From: CAVTWD01 sp963738325
GTDB taxonomy: Bacteria > Actinomycetota > Acidimicrobiia > Acidimicrobiales > Ilumatobacteraceae
Length of the DNA stretch: 64,000 bases
Direction: 5' to 3'
Assembly: GCA_963738325.1 (NCBI GenBank)
Contig: CAVTWD010000015.1
Span: forward strand, 1-64,000
This document shows, in pieces, positions 36,865 through 45,959 of this stretch (positions are counted from its first letter, which is position 1; the number at the start of each line of letters is the position of its first letter). The notes under the pieces were generated by a model, which had not been told where the DNA came from, ran no database searches, and was given only the letters and a program-made list of their open reading frames with translations. A program made the translations under genes and the position numbers.

Positions 36865-38285
36865 CTGCGGGCGGCGCGGCGCCGGAGGATCCAGCACGTG
36901 GCTATGCCGGCGGCGACCAGCGCCAGCACGACGGGCGGGTAGAAGCCCACGTTCCGGGTGAGGCCACCACCGTCGGGACGCGTCGTGGCCGCGGTGAGGA
37001 TCGAACCCCACACCAGCAGGCTGGCCGCCGTTCCCGCCCAGGCCACGGCCAGCACCGGGAGCGCCCACGCGAAGTACCACGCGTGCACCGACACCCCCAG
37101 GATGGCCAGTACGGCCAGCGCGCCGCCGAGGCCGACGAGCCCAAGACGCGGTGTGCGCGCCAGCAGTACCACGGCCAGCGCCACGCCCAGCGCCTGCAAC
37201 CACGAGCGAACGGCGTCGAACGTGGTCGTGCGAGAGACCCCGAACGGCACCAGGAGCGGGCGGACGAGGAGGGCGATCACGGTGGAGAGCGACAAGAAGG
37301 TGGTGACGTCGGACCCGGCCGACAACCCGGACAGCCAGCCCCACGACTGACCCGCCGCGACCTGAAGCGCCTCCATCACGCCGAGGGCCACGAGGAGCAA
37401 GCCGGCGGTGCGGCCCACGCGCATGGCGAGCGACGCGGGCCGGCCGTTGTAGCGCCAGCCCACGTAGACGACGGCCGCGAGGGCGGGGAGCTTCACCGCG
37501 GCCCCGAGGGCTATCACGGCCGTCCCCCCCGCCGCGCCCCAGGGGTTCGGCCATCGCGCCGCCAAGGCGAGACCGGCCACCATCGCGCCGGCCATGAGCG
37601 CCTCGTTGTGCACGCCCCCGACGAGGTGGACGATCGTGATCGGTCCCGCCACGGCGAGGACGAGGGCATCGACGGCATTGGTCGCATGGGCCCGGGCGAG
37701 CACCACCACACCGAGGCCCATCAGCGCGACGCCTGCCACCATCCAGAGCCGCAGGCCGACCACGGTGCGGGTCACGTCGTGCGACGCGGCGGTGACGGCC
37801 GAGGCCGCCACTTCAGTCGACCCCGGCCCGTACGCGCTCACCACTCCCCGCCACACGGGATCGACGGCTACGAGGTAGGGCGAGCTTGCGCCGAGTGCGC
37901 TTGGCGCCACCCGGCCTGGATCCTCGCCTTGCACCGCGAGTGCGCCGTGGGCGGCATAACTGTAGGCATCGCGGCTGCCGAGGGGCGGGACGAGGAGAAG
38001 CGGTACGATCCACAGCGCCGTCACGGCGACGACGACTCCCGTCGTGAGGCGCCGACGCCGGGCGCGACGATGCAGGTCGATCCACGCGACCGCCAGCGCC
38101 ACGAATCCCACCACCCACGCGGCCCACGCCACGCCGCGGGGCACCGCCACGGGGGTCAACGACCAGCTGCCCGGGTGCCCACGAACCGGGAAGGCGCCGT
38201 CCCCAAGTGCAGCCAGCGCCACGAGCATGCTCCCGCCGAAGCCGACCAACGCGGGACGCGCGGCGGCAGATTCCGAGCGGGCCAT
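36819..38285 (-). CDS. MptB-like polyprenol-phosphate-mannose alpha-1,6-mannosyltransferase
   Basis: 488-aa GT-C fold membrane protein with about 12 hydrophobic helices. It contains PPLGSRDAYSYAAHGALAVQ, the conserved catalytic-Asp loop of actinobacterial MptA/MptB, and later LVGGVHNEALMAGAMVAGLA with HNE, typical for the family. These enzymes extend the mannan core of lipomannan-like polymers on the periplasmic side. The ATG at 38285 lies directly before the first hydrophobic region. It is divergent from an MFS gene with only 39 bp between. Confidence 0.78.
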   Translation of the reverse strand: MARSESAAARPALVGFGGSMLVALAALGDGAFPVRGHPGSWSLTPVAVPRGVAWAAWVVGFVALAVAWIDLHRRARRRRLTTGVVVAVTALWIVPLLLVPPLGSRDAYSYAAHGALAVQGEDPGRVAPSALGASSPYLVAVDPVWRGVVSAYGPGSTEVAASAVTAASHDVTRTVVGLRLWMVAGVALMGLGVVVLARAHATNAVDALVLAVAGPITIVHLVGGVHNEALMAGAMVAGLALAARWPNPWGAAGGTAVIALGAAVKLPALAAVVYVGWRYNGRPASLAMRVGRTAGLLLVALGVMEALQVAAGQSWGWLSGLSAGSDVTTFLSLSTVIALLVRPLLVPFGVSRTTTFDAVRSWLQALGVALAVVLLARTPRLGLVGLGGALAVLAILGVSVHAWYFAWALPVLAVAWAGTAASLLVWGSILTAATTRPDGGGLTRNVGFYPPVVLALVAAGIATCWILRRRAARSQVVRTSLSAASGST

Positions 38286-38324
38286 GCCGGGATCGTAGGC
38301 TCGTCTTCCGCCACGACCATCGCG

Positions 38325-39638
38325 ATGACGCTCCACCGACGCAGTCCGGAACCGACCTTCGAGGAGAGCGAGGAAGCCCTCGCTGAGGGCGATGCCCTCT
38401 TCCCCCGGCGCCGGCCAGGGACGGTGCGCTCGGTCCTCGGCCACACCGCCTTCCGCCGCATGTGGGTTGGGTCGTTCGCGTCCAACGTCGGCACGTGGAT
38501 GCAGACCGTCGTGCTCGGCGCCTATGCCTACGAGCTCACGGGGTCGAGCAGCTTCGTCGGTCTCGTGACCTTCGCCCAACTCGGGCCGCTCCTGCTGCTC
38601 GGGCTGTTCGGTGGAGTCATCGCCGACGTGTTCGATCGGCGCCGGCTGTTGATCGTGTTGCAGGCCGAGCAGCTCGTGTTCTCGCTCATCCTGGCGGCCG
38701 TCGTGGGTTTGAGCGACCATCCCTCGCAGCTCGCCTTGTTCGCGTGTGTCTTCGCGGTCGGGATCGGCAACGCGCTGAACCTGCCGGCGTGGAGCGCGGT
38801 GCTGCCCAACCTCGTGGGCAAGGAAGACCTGGCGGGAGCGATCTCGCTCAACTCGACGCAGGTGAACATGAGCCGCGTTCTCGGCCCTGCCATCGCCGGT
38901 GTGGTCTACCCGATCGCCGGGCCGGCGTGGATCTTCGTGGTCAACGCCGCGACCTACCTCTTCGTGATCGCCGCGCTCGTGTCGGTCCGCTTCCCCGACG
39001 TCGCCCGCGCCACCGGCAAGGTCTGGGAGAACGTCGTCGGCGGCTTCCGCATCTGCCGCGATGACCCTCTGGTGGGCCGGATCCTGATCACCCTGCCGAT
39101 CTTCTCGTTCTTCTGCCTGCCGTTCCTCAGCTTGTTCCCCGCCATCGCCGCCACCGCGCTGGGGATGGACACCAAGACCTTCGCCTACGGCGCGCTGTAC
39201 GCGTGCTTCGGCGTGGGGGCGGCGGTCGGGGCGCTGTCGACTGGAACAGTGCTGGCCGCCGTCGACAAGCGCCGGCTCACCCGCCTCGGCTTGATCGGCT
39301 TCGCCGTGAGCATCGGTGTCTTCGGGCTGCTGCGCCAACCCCTGCCCGCCTATCCCGCCGTGTTCGTGCTCGGCGCGTTCTACTTCGGGACGACGACGTC
39401 GATGATGACGGTGCTGCAGGAGGTGCTCGACGACGATGTGCGAGGGCGGGTGATGGCCCTCTGGTTCATGGGCTTCGGCGGGACCGTGCCGCTCGGTGGG
39501 CTCGCCTTCGGGCCGATCCTCGATGCCACCAACGCAAGCGTGATCCTGGGCGTCGCCGCCGTCGTCGCGCTGCTGCTGGCGTGGTGGTGTGACCTGCCCG
39601 CTCTCTCCACCAGCGTGGTACCCGGGCTCGCCACCTGA
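38325..39638 (+). CDS. MFS transporter (DHA3/EntS-like)
   Basis: 437-aa major facilitator with 12 hydrophobic segments. The N-terminal cytosolic region (about 35 residues) precedes FRRMWVGSFASNVGTWMQTV, typical of the DHA3/EntS group. The motif A equivalent is GVIADVFDRRRLLIV. FYFGTTTSMMTVLQEVLDDD and VRGRVMALWFMGFGGT are also characteristic (the second motif A is RGRVMAL). Members export siderophores or macrolides; the substrate is unknown. The stop overlaps the hydrolase ATG (TGATG). Confidence 0.85.
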   Translation: MTLHRRSPEPTFEESEEALAEGDALFPRRRPGTVRSVLGHTAFRRMWVGSFASNVGTWMQTVVLGAYAYELTGSSSFVGLVTFAQLGPLLLLGLFGGVIADVFDRRRLLIVLQAEQLVFSLILAAVVGLSDHPSQLALFACVFAVGIGNALNLPAWSAVLPNLVGKEDLAGAISLNSTQVNMSRVLGPAIAGVVYPIAGPAWIFVVNAATYLFVIAALVSVRFPDVARATGKVWENVVGGFRICRDDPLVGRILITLPIFSFFCLPFLSLFPAIAATALGMDTKTFAYGALYACFGVGAAVGALSTGTVLAAVDKRRLTRLGLIGFAVSIGVFGLLRQPLPAYPAVFVLGAFYFGTTTSMMTVLQEVLDDDVRGRVMALWFMGFGGTVPLGGLAFGPILDATNASVILGVAAVVALLLAWWCDLPALSTSVVPGLAT

Positions 39639-40364
39639 TGCTGCGCGCCTTCGCCCCTGGCGTGTTCGGCGACCAGCAAGGCGACGCCCCCGCGCGTCCT
39701 CGCGTTGCCCGGCTGGATGCGGCCCCGGCACGACTTCGCCACGGCACTCGCGGGGTTGGACGCCGTCCTCCTCGATCTCCCGGGCTTCGGCGGCGCCTCG
39801 CCGGTGCCCGCCGAACCCGCCGGAGCCGCTGGCTACGCCGAGCTGGTGGCCCCTGCCCTCGAGGCCTGCGCCCCCGACGTCGTCGTGATCGGCCACTCCT
39901 TCGGCGGCCGGGTGGCGGTCAACCTCGCGGCGACCCATCGCGTGGGCGCGCTGGTGCTCACGGGCACTCCCCGCTTGGTGCGACCATCAGTGACATCGAA
40001 ACCCGCCATGTCATTCCGTGTCGTCCGTTGGCTCCAGCGGCGAGGGCTCGTCAGCGACGAACGCATGGAGGCCCTACGCCGCCAGCGCGGCTCGGAGGAC
40101 TACCGGAACGCGAGCGGCGTCATGCGTGACGTGCTCGTGCGGGTGGTGAACGAGGACTACGAGGCGCTGCTGCCGCGCGTCCAGGTGCCCGTGGAGCTGG
40201 TCTGGGGCGACGACGACACCGCCGCTCCCCTGGCGCAGGCCGAGCGGGCCCAAGCTCTGTTCGGCGGGCCGGCCAAGGTCACCGTGGTACCCGGTGCCGG
40301 GCACCTCACCCCCCTCACGATCCCCGACGTGCTGCGGGCCGCGGTGGAGGCGCACCTGCAATGA
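39638..40364 (+). CDS. Alpha/beta hydrolase, one frame break
   Basis: 242-aa serine hydrolase after restoring one CG unit near 39698 (restoring ARVLALPGWMRPRHDF). The nucleophile elbow is VIGHSFGGRV, the acid is in LVWGDDDTAAPL and the base in VPGAGHLTPL. A lid of about 70 residues (VRWLQRRGLVSDERMEALRR) lies between strands 6 and 7. The ATG at 39638 overlaps the MFS stop and its own stop overlaps the MurF-like start, making a four-gene chain with Ddl. The substrate is unknown; the context suggests a cell-wall peptide or ester. Confidence 0.82.
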
Positions 40365-41872
40365 CGTGGATCGTGGCCGGCGCCTGCCTCGTCGCGGTGC
40401 TCGCCCAAGGCCCCCGCTGGCTGCGCATCGCCCAGCGCGAGCACTACCTGGCCAGCTCGGTCAGCCGGTTCGCGCTGCGCTGGTGGCGGTCGAGGCCGGG
40501 TAATGTCGCTCTGTTCGTCGTCGCCGTCGCCACCGCGGCCGCCGCGTTCGCCCTGCCCGAGCTCGGCCTCGTCGCCGCGCTCATCACGGTGCTCGCGCCG
40601 ATCGGCCTCGGCTTGCGCGGTCGAACGTCGAAGCTCGTGTGGACCCGCCGCCTGAAGACGCTCGCCGCCATCGCGACCGTGATCGACGCAGCCGTGATCC
40701 TCGGCCTCCGCGTGGTGGCGCCGGCCTGGTGCGTGCTGCAGCCCCTCGTCGTCGACCTCAGCCTCTGGATCGCCGGCCCGTTCGAGCGCCTCGCCGCCCG
40801 CCGCTACGTCCGCTCGGCGACCGAGAAGCTCCGCGCCGTGCACCCGACCACGGTGGCCATCACGGGCTCCTACGGCAAGACGACGACGAAGGGGTACCTG
40901 CGGCACCTGGCCAGTGGGTCGCGGTCCGTGCTCGCCAGCCCGGCCAGCTTCAACAACACGGGCGGGCTCTCGCGCACGCTGAACGAGCACCTTGCCCCCG
41001 GCACCGAGGTCTTCGTCGCGGAGATGGGGACGTACGGCCCGGGCGAGATCGCGTCGATGGTCTCGTGGGTCAAGCCGGACGTCGCCGCCATCGTGAACGT
41101 CGGCCCCGTCCACCTCGAGCGGATGCGCTCGCTCGACGGCATCGTGGCGGCGAAGTCCGAGATCTTCGCCACGGCCCGAGCCGCGGTGCTGAACGTCGAC
41201 GCGCACGGCCTGGCCACCGTCGCTGATCGTCTCGAGGCCGAGGGGCGCCGCGTGATCCGCGTGTCCACCGGCGACGTGGGCGCCGACGTCTGCGTGCGTC
41301 CCGCGGCCGACGATCCCACCGCCCTCGAGGTCTACGTGCACGGCGAGCACTGCCACCGCATCACGGGCAGCTCCGCTCATCCGTCCAACGTCGCCGCCGC
41401 GGTGGGCCTCGTGCTGGCGTTGGACATCCCCGTCGAGCGCGTGCTCGGCCGGCTCGACACCTTGCCCGAGAGCGATCACCGCCAGCAGGTGGCACGCAGC
41501 GCGGCAGGGGTGACCGTGATCGACAACACGTTCTCGTCGAATCCCGCGAGCGCGGAGGCGTCGCTGGCTCTGCTCGGCCGCTTCGGTGGCCCGCACGCTC
41601 GCCGTGCCGTCGTCACTCCGGGCATGGTCGAGCTCGGCCCGGTCGCCCGCGAGGAGAACCGTCGCTTCGGTCAGGCCGCGGTGGCCGTTGCCTCGGATCT
41701 CCTGATCGTGGGCGTCACCAATCGCTTCGCCTTGCGCGCCGGTGCCTCCGGCTCGGCCGCGACCGTTCGGCTCGTCAGGACGCGAGACGAGGCAGTGGAC
41801 TGGGTGCGGGCCAACCTCCGCGATGGCGACGTGGTGCTGTACGAGAATGACCTCCCCGACCATTACCCGTGA
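40361..41872 (+). CDS. Mur-ligase family protein with N-terminal membrane segments (MurF-like)
   Basis: 503-aa protein. Residues 1-130 contain three or four hydrophobic helices, unusual for Mur ligases. The catalytic core follows: P-loop AITGSYGKTTTKGYL, then NNTGGLSRTLNEHL and VFVAEMGTYGPGEI, the MurF-type EMG motif, NVGPVHLERM, and the C-terminal domain VIDNTFSSNPASAEASL (DxYNANP-like in MurF). It should form an amide between a lipid- or nucleotide-linked peptide and an amino acid or dipeptide. The ATGA overlap at 40361 and GTGA overlap with Ddl tie it to the production of a D-Ala-D-X dipeptide. Confidence 0.82.
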   Translation: MTWIVAGACLVAVLAQGPRWLRIAQREHYLASSVSRFALRWWRSRPGNVALFVVAVATAAAAFALPELGLVAALITVLAPIGLGLRGRTSKLVWTRRLKTLAAIATVIDAAVILGLRVVAPAWCVLQPLVVDLSLWIAGPFERLAARRYVRSATEKLRAVHPTTVAITGSYGKTTTKGYLRHLASGSRSVLASPASFNNTGGLSRTLNEHLAPGTEVFVAEMGTYGPGEIASMVSWVKPDVAAIVNVGPVHLERMRSLDGIVAAKSEIFATARAAVLNVDAHGLATVADRLEAEGRRVIRVSTGDVGADVCVRPAADDPTALEVYVHGEHCHRITGSSAHPSNVAAAVGLVLALDIPVERVLGRLDTLPESDHRQQVARSAAGVTVIDNTFSSNPASAEASLALLGRFGGPHARRAVVTPGMVELGPVAREENRRFGQAAVAVASDLLIVGVTNRFALRAGASGSAATVRLVRTRDEAVDWVRANLRDGDVVLYENDLPDHYP

Positions 41873-42996
41873 GAGGTGCCAGCGTGGATCGACCGGCAGT
41901 CGTTTTCGGCGGGCCGTCCCCCGAACACGACATCAGCGTGCTCACCGGCCTCCAAGCGGCGCGCTGCCTGGCCGACGCCGACCAGGACCCCCTGGCCGTC
42001 TACTGGTCGAAGGCGGGATCGTTCCACGCCGTGCCCGCCGCCCTCGAAGCCAGGGACTTCGTCCACGGCGTGCCGCCCAAGGCGGACGGTCTGGAGCTCG
42101 TGGCGCAACCCGGCGGAGGATTCGTCGGTGAGCGCGGGCGGTTCGGCAAGCGCGCTCCCCTCGACATCGGCGCCGTCGTGAACTGCTGCCACGGCGGCCC
42201 AGGCGAGGACGGGACGCTCCAGGCCGCCCTCGATCTGGCCGGCGTGCCCTATACGGGCCCCGGTGCCGCCGGTGCCGCGCTGGGCATGGACAAGCTGGCC
42301 TTCGGCGGGGTCATGGCCGCCGCCGAGATTGCCTGCCTGCCGAGGTTCGCGTTGAGCGAGGACGGCCCGCAGCCCCCGTTCACCGGGCCGTACATCGTGA
42401 AGCCCCGCTTCGGCGGCTCGTCGATCGGCATAGAGATCATCGACGATCTCGCCACCGCACGCGCGTTGGCGGCCTCCTCGCCCCACTTCCGTGACGGCGC
42501 GGTGCTCGAGCCGTACCGGCCAGATGCCGTCGATCTCAACATTTCCGTGCGCACCTGGCCGTCGCTGACGCTCTCGGCCATCGAGCGGCCGATCCGCCAG
42601 GAGGCCTCGGGGCGCATCTACACCTACGCGGAGAAGTACCTCGGTGGCGGCGAGGGTCTGTCGTCGGCCCCGCGCGAACTGCCCGCCGACATCCCCGACG
42701 ATCTTGCGGAACGGGTGCGGCGGGTGGCGGTGGCCGTCGCGGCGGTGGCTCTGGTGCGGGGCGCGCCGCGCATCGACTTCCTCTGGGACGGCCCCGAGCT
42801 GTGGGTGAACGAGATCAACACCATCCCGGGCGCGATGGGTTGGTACTTGTGGCACGCCAGCGGGGTGAGCTTCGCCCAGCTGCTGGCCGACTTGTTGGAC
42901 GAGGCCAGGCGCGGCCCCGTACGCACCCGCACCACCGAGGGGGCCGATGGCACGGCGTTGCGCGCCGCTGGCTCGATCGCCGGCAAGCTCGCTTAG
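41869..42996 (+). CDS. D-alanine--D-alanine ligase family protein
   Basis: 375-aa ATP-grasp ligase. The N-terminal motif AVVFGGPSPEHDISVLTG is the Ddl signature. YIVKPRFGGSSIGIEIIDD is the ATP-binding loop and LWVNEINTIPGAMGWYL the Mg-binding region, where EINTIPG stands in for EVNTLPG. The ligase joins two D-amino or hydroxy acids for the preceding MurF-like enzyme. GTG 41869 overlaps the MurF-like stop (GTGA); GTG 41884 is an in-frame alternative. The C-terminus ends 6 bp before the left end of the IS element and appears complete. Confidence 0.87.
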   Translation: MRGASVDRPAVVFGGPSPEHDISVLTGLQAARCLADADQDPLAVYWSKAGSFHAVPAALEARDFVHGVPPKADGLELVAQPGGGFVGERGRFGKRAPLDIGAVVNCCHGGPGEDGTLQAALDLAGVPYTGPGAAGAALGMDKLAFGGVMAAAEIACLPRFALSEDGPQPPFTGPYIVKPRFGGSSIGIEIIDDLATARALAASSPHFRDGAVLEPYRPDAVDLNISVRTWPSLTLSAIERPIRQEASGRIYTYAEKYLGGGEGLSSAPRELPADIPDDLAERVRRVAVAVAAVALVRGAPRIDFLWDGPELWVNEINTIPGAMGWYLWHASGVSFAQLLADLLDEARRGPVRTRTTEGADGTALRAAGSIAGKLA

Positions 42997-43001
42997 ACTT
43001 T

Positions 43002-44014
43002 AGGGCTTGAGCGGATAGGCGTTTCAGTTGGGGCTCCAGCGGTTTCGCCAGTCGATGAGCTTTGCGGTGAGTAGTACGGCGACCGCCAGGGTGAATTGGG
43101 CGAGTCGGTGGAGTGTTCGCCGGTCGGTGTTGCGGCGGAGTTGACCGAAGTTCGACAGCCACGAGTTTGTCCGCTCGTTCGGCCAGCGCAGCCCCATGGG
43201 AATGTTCGTGGTGCCCTCGCCGGCGTTGCGTTGGCGCTTGGTGGCGAGGCTCGCATCGTCAATCTGGCGCTCGGCGAGGCGTTGGCGAGTGACGCCACTG
43301 TCGTAGCCGCGGTCGAGCCACAACGTGTCGATCTCGGTGAGCAGACAGCGCCCGGCGGCGTCATCGAGGGTGGGTGCGAGCAGCACCGAGTCGTTGCGGT
43401 TGGCACCGTCGATCGTCCAGCCGATGGGCACCCCATGCCGTTCGGAGGCCACGGACCACTTCCAGCCCAACTTCCCACGATCGGTGGGGTTCGGGCCGGT
43501 CCCCTCACCACCGTAGGGAGCGTTGTGCAGCGACCCGTCGAGACTGACCTCGGACAGGTCCAGCCCGATGATCCGGTCGTAGTCGCCGATCGCTTCCTCT
43601 GCGATGGCGGCGAAGACCCCGGCGGCGATCCACTCGTCGCGGCGGTCGCGCACGGTCGTGTCGGAGACCTCGCTGCCACACAGCCGCTCGGCGTCTTCCC
43701 ACGAGCATCCCCTCGCCCACCGCACGAGCATCACCCCAAAGCACGCCCGGTCCGACGCCCGATGGCGGTGACAGCCGAGCGGATGGGTCACCTGCCGGAC
43801 TGGGATCAGCGGCTCGACTGCTCGCCAGATCACCTCCACAACTTCGGGATCAAGTGCGCGCATAATGGTGAAGACCTCCACTCGGTCGTTGTTCGTGTTC
43901 AGCAACCCCGATTCTCTCGGGGCCACCACAACGACCGGTGGATGGTCACCTCGTCGCGAACTACCTGGTCAAAGGCCATTTCGTCTACCCGCGCCGCCTC
44001 TTAGGACAAGTCCT
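43002..44014 (-). mobile_element. IS5-family insertion sequence, about 1.0 kb
   Basis: A single transposase ORF flanked by imperfect terminal inverted repeats: left AGGGCTTGAGCGGATAGGCG (43002-43021) against right AGGACTTGTCCTAAGAGGCG (read on the minus strand, 44014-43995), 14 of 20 positions identical. No clear target duplication is seen (flanks CTTT and GTTA). The element lies between Ddl and a lipoprotein gene without damaging either. Confidence 0.75.
43024..43863 (-). CDS. IS5-family DDE transposase
   Basis: 279-aa intact transposase. The N-terminal DUF4096-like domain (VEPLIPVRQVTHPLGCHRHR, ACFGVMLVRWARGCSWEDAE) precedes the DDE core: IIGLDLSEVSLDGS (first Asp), TLWLDRGYDSG (second Asp) and RWPNERTNSWLSNFG (Glu). 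The ATG at 43863 has GGAGG 10 bases upstream. No frameshift is needed, so the copy may be active. Confidence 0.88.
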   Translation of the reverse strand: MRALDPEVVEVIWRAVEPLIPVRQVTHPLGCHRHRASDRACFGVMLVRWARGCSWEDAERLCGSEVSDTTVRDRRDEWIAAGVFAAIAEEAIGDYDRIIGLDLSEVSLDGSLHNAPYGGEGTGPNPTDRGKLGWKWSVASERHGVPIGWTIDGANRNDSVLLAPTLDDAAGRCLLTEIDTLWLDRGYDSGVTRQRLAERQIDDASLATKRQRNAGEGTTNIPMGLRWPNERTNSWLSNFGQLRRNTDRRTLHRLAQFTLAVAVLLTAKLIDWRNRWSPN

Positions 44015-44088
44015 GTTACCGTTGCTCAGAGACACGGCATCGTCGGAGTCGGGGCACGCGGGCGAGGCGGGGAGGCGGGGAGGCGGGG

Positions 44089-45378
44089 ATGTATAGGGCC
44101 ACTGTGATTGGCATCGTCGCGACCATGACGGCGCTGGCACTGGCAGGATGCGGGAGCAAGGCAGCCACCAGCGCGCCAGCAGCCACCAGCGCGCCAGCAG
44201 CCAGCACGACAACGGCACCTGCCAGCACGACAACGGCACCTGCCAGCACGACTGCAAGGTCTGCGGCCGCGCCATCCACGACCACGATGCCCCCGGTCAT
44301 GAGCGCGTCCTCGGTGGCGCAGTTCGTGACGACCTTCTACAACCAGTATCTGGCCTGCCAGGGAACGAACGCTGTTACCTGTTCCAGCAGCGTCGTGAAC
44401 AAGTACGGCACGCCGAAACTCGACTCGTATTACACACCCGCAGCGGGCTACGAATATGACAGCGACCCCATCCTGTGCGCCCAGGACTCCCCGACAGGGG
44501 TCCAGGTGTCAGGCGTGACGACGACGCCGAACACCGCTTCGGGAACGGTGAACGAGGAGGGCTTCGGCTCGGCGAACACGACCACTTTCGTAGTCGTCAA
44601 CCAATCGGGCACGTTGAAAATCGACACCATCACCTGCAATCCGCCGTTGATGCCAGACAAGCAGCTCACGGGTGGGGGCGGTACCGGATCCACGGGCGGC
44701 TCGGCAACAAGCCTCGACGGCACGTACACGATCTCCCTGCCGCCGGGCGACGACAGCTGCGGCTCCCCGTCCTTGAGCGCGGAGACCCTCACCGTCAGCG
44801 GCACGACGGCGAGCATCACTGCGGTCGGCGGGCAAACCCCATTTCACGGCACAGCAACCACCGCAGGATCGACGTTCTCGATGCACATCACGAACGGCAT
44901 CACCGGCCCCGGTGCCATCGTCATCGACCTCACCGGCAGCATCGAGCCGAACGGCGCTCTGTCGGGTCAGAGTGTGAACGGCGGCGTCTACCCGGGTGGC
45001 ACGAACGGCTTCGGCTGTAGCTTTCCATTCACCGCCACCCGCACCTCGGCGAAAGCGGGACCACCGGCGAGCAGCGCGCCCGTCACCACTCCCTCAGCCG
45101 GTAGCGCCGCCCCCTGCACCCGAGCCGCGATCACGGCCGCCGCCCGGGCCGCCGCCGGAGCGGACTTCGACGGCCTGGCCGGCGGCACGGCGGCCTTCGG
45201 CTGCTCGGGCCGGTTCGCCTACACGTTCGCCACCGTCGGGTCGGGTAACACCGAGGTCGACGTCACGATGCTGTTCATGGCGACCAACGGCACCTGGCAG
45301 TCCGCCGACCGGGGCATCTACTGCCAAGACGGCTCGGTACCTCGGGAGATCTATCGGCCCGCGTGCGAAACCCAATGA
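44089..45378 (+). CDS. Secreted lipoprotein with Ala/Thr/Ser-rich stalk
   Basis: 429-aa protein. The signal peptide MYRATVIGIVATMTALALAGC carries a lipobox (LAGC), so it should be a membrane-anchored lipoprotein. A stalk of about 45 residues follows, built from ATSAPA and ASTTTAP repeats. The globular part contains several Cys (ACQGTNAVTC, LCAQDS, ITCNPP, DDSCGSP) and ends CQDGSVPREIYRPACETQ. No enzyme motif is seen; the C-terminal portion is resembled by uncharacterised actinobacterial secreted domains. Three overlapping GAGGCGGGG units before the ATG give a redundant ribosome site. The gene begins 75 bp from the IS right end. Confidence 0.72.
   Translation: MYRATVIGIVATMTALALAGCGSKAATSAPAATSAPAASTTTAPASTTTAPASTTARSAAAPSTTTMPPVMSASSVAQFVTTFYNQYLACQGTNAVTCSSSVVNKYGTPKLDSYYTPAAGYEYDSDPILCAQDSPTGVQVSGVTTTPNTASGTVNEEGFGSANTTTFVVVNQSGTLKIDTITCNPPLMPDKQLTGGGGTGSTGGSATSLDGTYTISLPPGDDSCGSPSLSAETLTVSGTTASITAVGGQTPFHGTATTAGSTFSMHITNGITGPGAIVIDLTGSIEPNGALSGQSVNGGVYPGGTNGFGCSFPFTATRTSAKAGPPASSAPVTTPSAGSAAPCTRAAITAAARAAAGADFDGLAGGTAAFGCSGRFAYTFATVGSGNTEVDVTMLFMATNGTWQSADRGIYCQDGSVPREIYRPACETQ
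44161..44252 (+). repeat. in-frame tandem repeats in the lipoprotein stalk
   Basis: Two exact 18-bp units (44161-44178, 44179-44196) encode ATSAPA-type hexapeptides. They are followed by two and a half exact 21-bp units (44200-44220, 44221-44241, 44242-44252) encoding ASTTTAP. Exact DNA identity suggests recent slippage and possible length variation. Confidence 0.85.
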
Positions 45379-45577
45379 CCGAGGACCCCGTCAAACTCGC
45401 CCGGCGACTGGGCGGGTGGTGAGGCCTCGTTTCGTCACGCTCGTCGGATACAGGCCCAACCAAACTTGATCTGGACGGGATATCCGGCTCTGACGGACTC
45501 GTCTCACCGTCGACACCGTAATCAGGGGCGTGGGTTCCGCGGACAGGCCGGGCTGTGGGCAGCAGAGGGGTGGCCTG

Positions 45578-45823
45578 GTGAGCGACACTTCGGGGCCGGG
45601 TTGGTGGCTGGCGTCAGATGGCCAGTGGTGTCCGCCACGATGGGAGTACCGATGGTTCTCGATGGTGGCCTGGCCCGAAGGCGGGATTTCGGGGTCCGGA
45701 TCTGAACGGTGCGTTGCATTGCAGGGAACAGTGGAAAATGCGGCCAGCCTCGGGGGGCAGGGATGGGAGATGGTTAACTTCACGACGCAATTGGTCGAGA
45801 ACGAACCCGGTTCTGTTAGCTGA
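45578..45823 (+). CDS. Short protein with GWW..SDGxWxPP motif
   Basis: 81-aa protein starting GTG 45578 behind AGAGGGG. SGPGWWLASDGQWCPPRWEY contains the actinobacterial W-W-x-A-S-D-G-x-W-x-PP motif that usually precedes a membrane or secreted domain. The second half (LGGQGWEMVNFTTQLVEN) resembles the end of DUF4177 (GAQGWE.V), an all-beta domain of unknown role. It has no signal peptide. A hairpin 6 bp after the stop suggests a monocistronic gene. Confidence 0.6.
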   Translation: MSDTSGPGWWLASDGQWCPPRWEYRWFSMVAWPEGGISGSGSERCVALQGTVENAASLGGQGWEMVNFTTQLVENEPGSVS

Positions 45824-45829
45824 AGGAGA

Positions 45830-45850
45830 GAAGGGGACCTTCCCCCCTTC
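45830..45850 (+). terminator. short hairpin after the small gene
   Basis: GAAGGGG (45830-45836) pairs with CCCCTTC (45844-45850) around a 7-nt loop, six bases after the stop at 45823. Confidence 0.45.
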
Positions 45851-45959
45851 GAAACCCCCCATCCTCGCAGCTCCGCTCGGCCGGCCGAGCCGGACCAGCT
45901 CCGCACGAATGCCTGCCAGAAGGCACCTTCAGGTCGTCGGTCCGCGAGGCGAACTGGCT

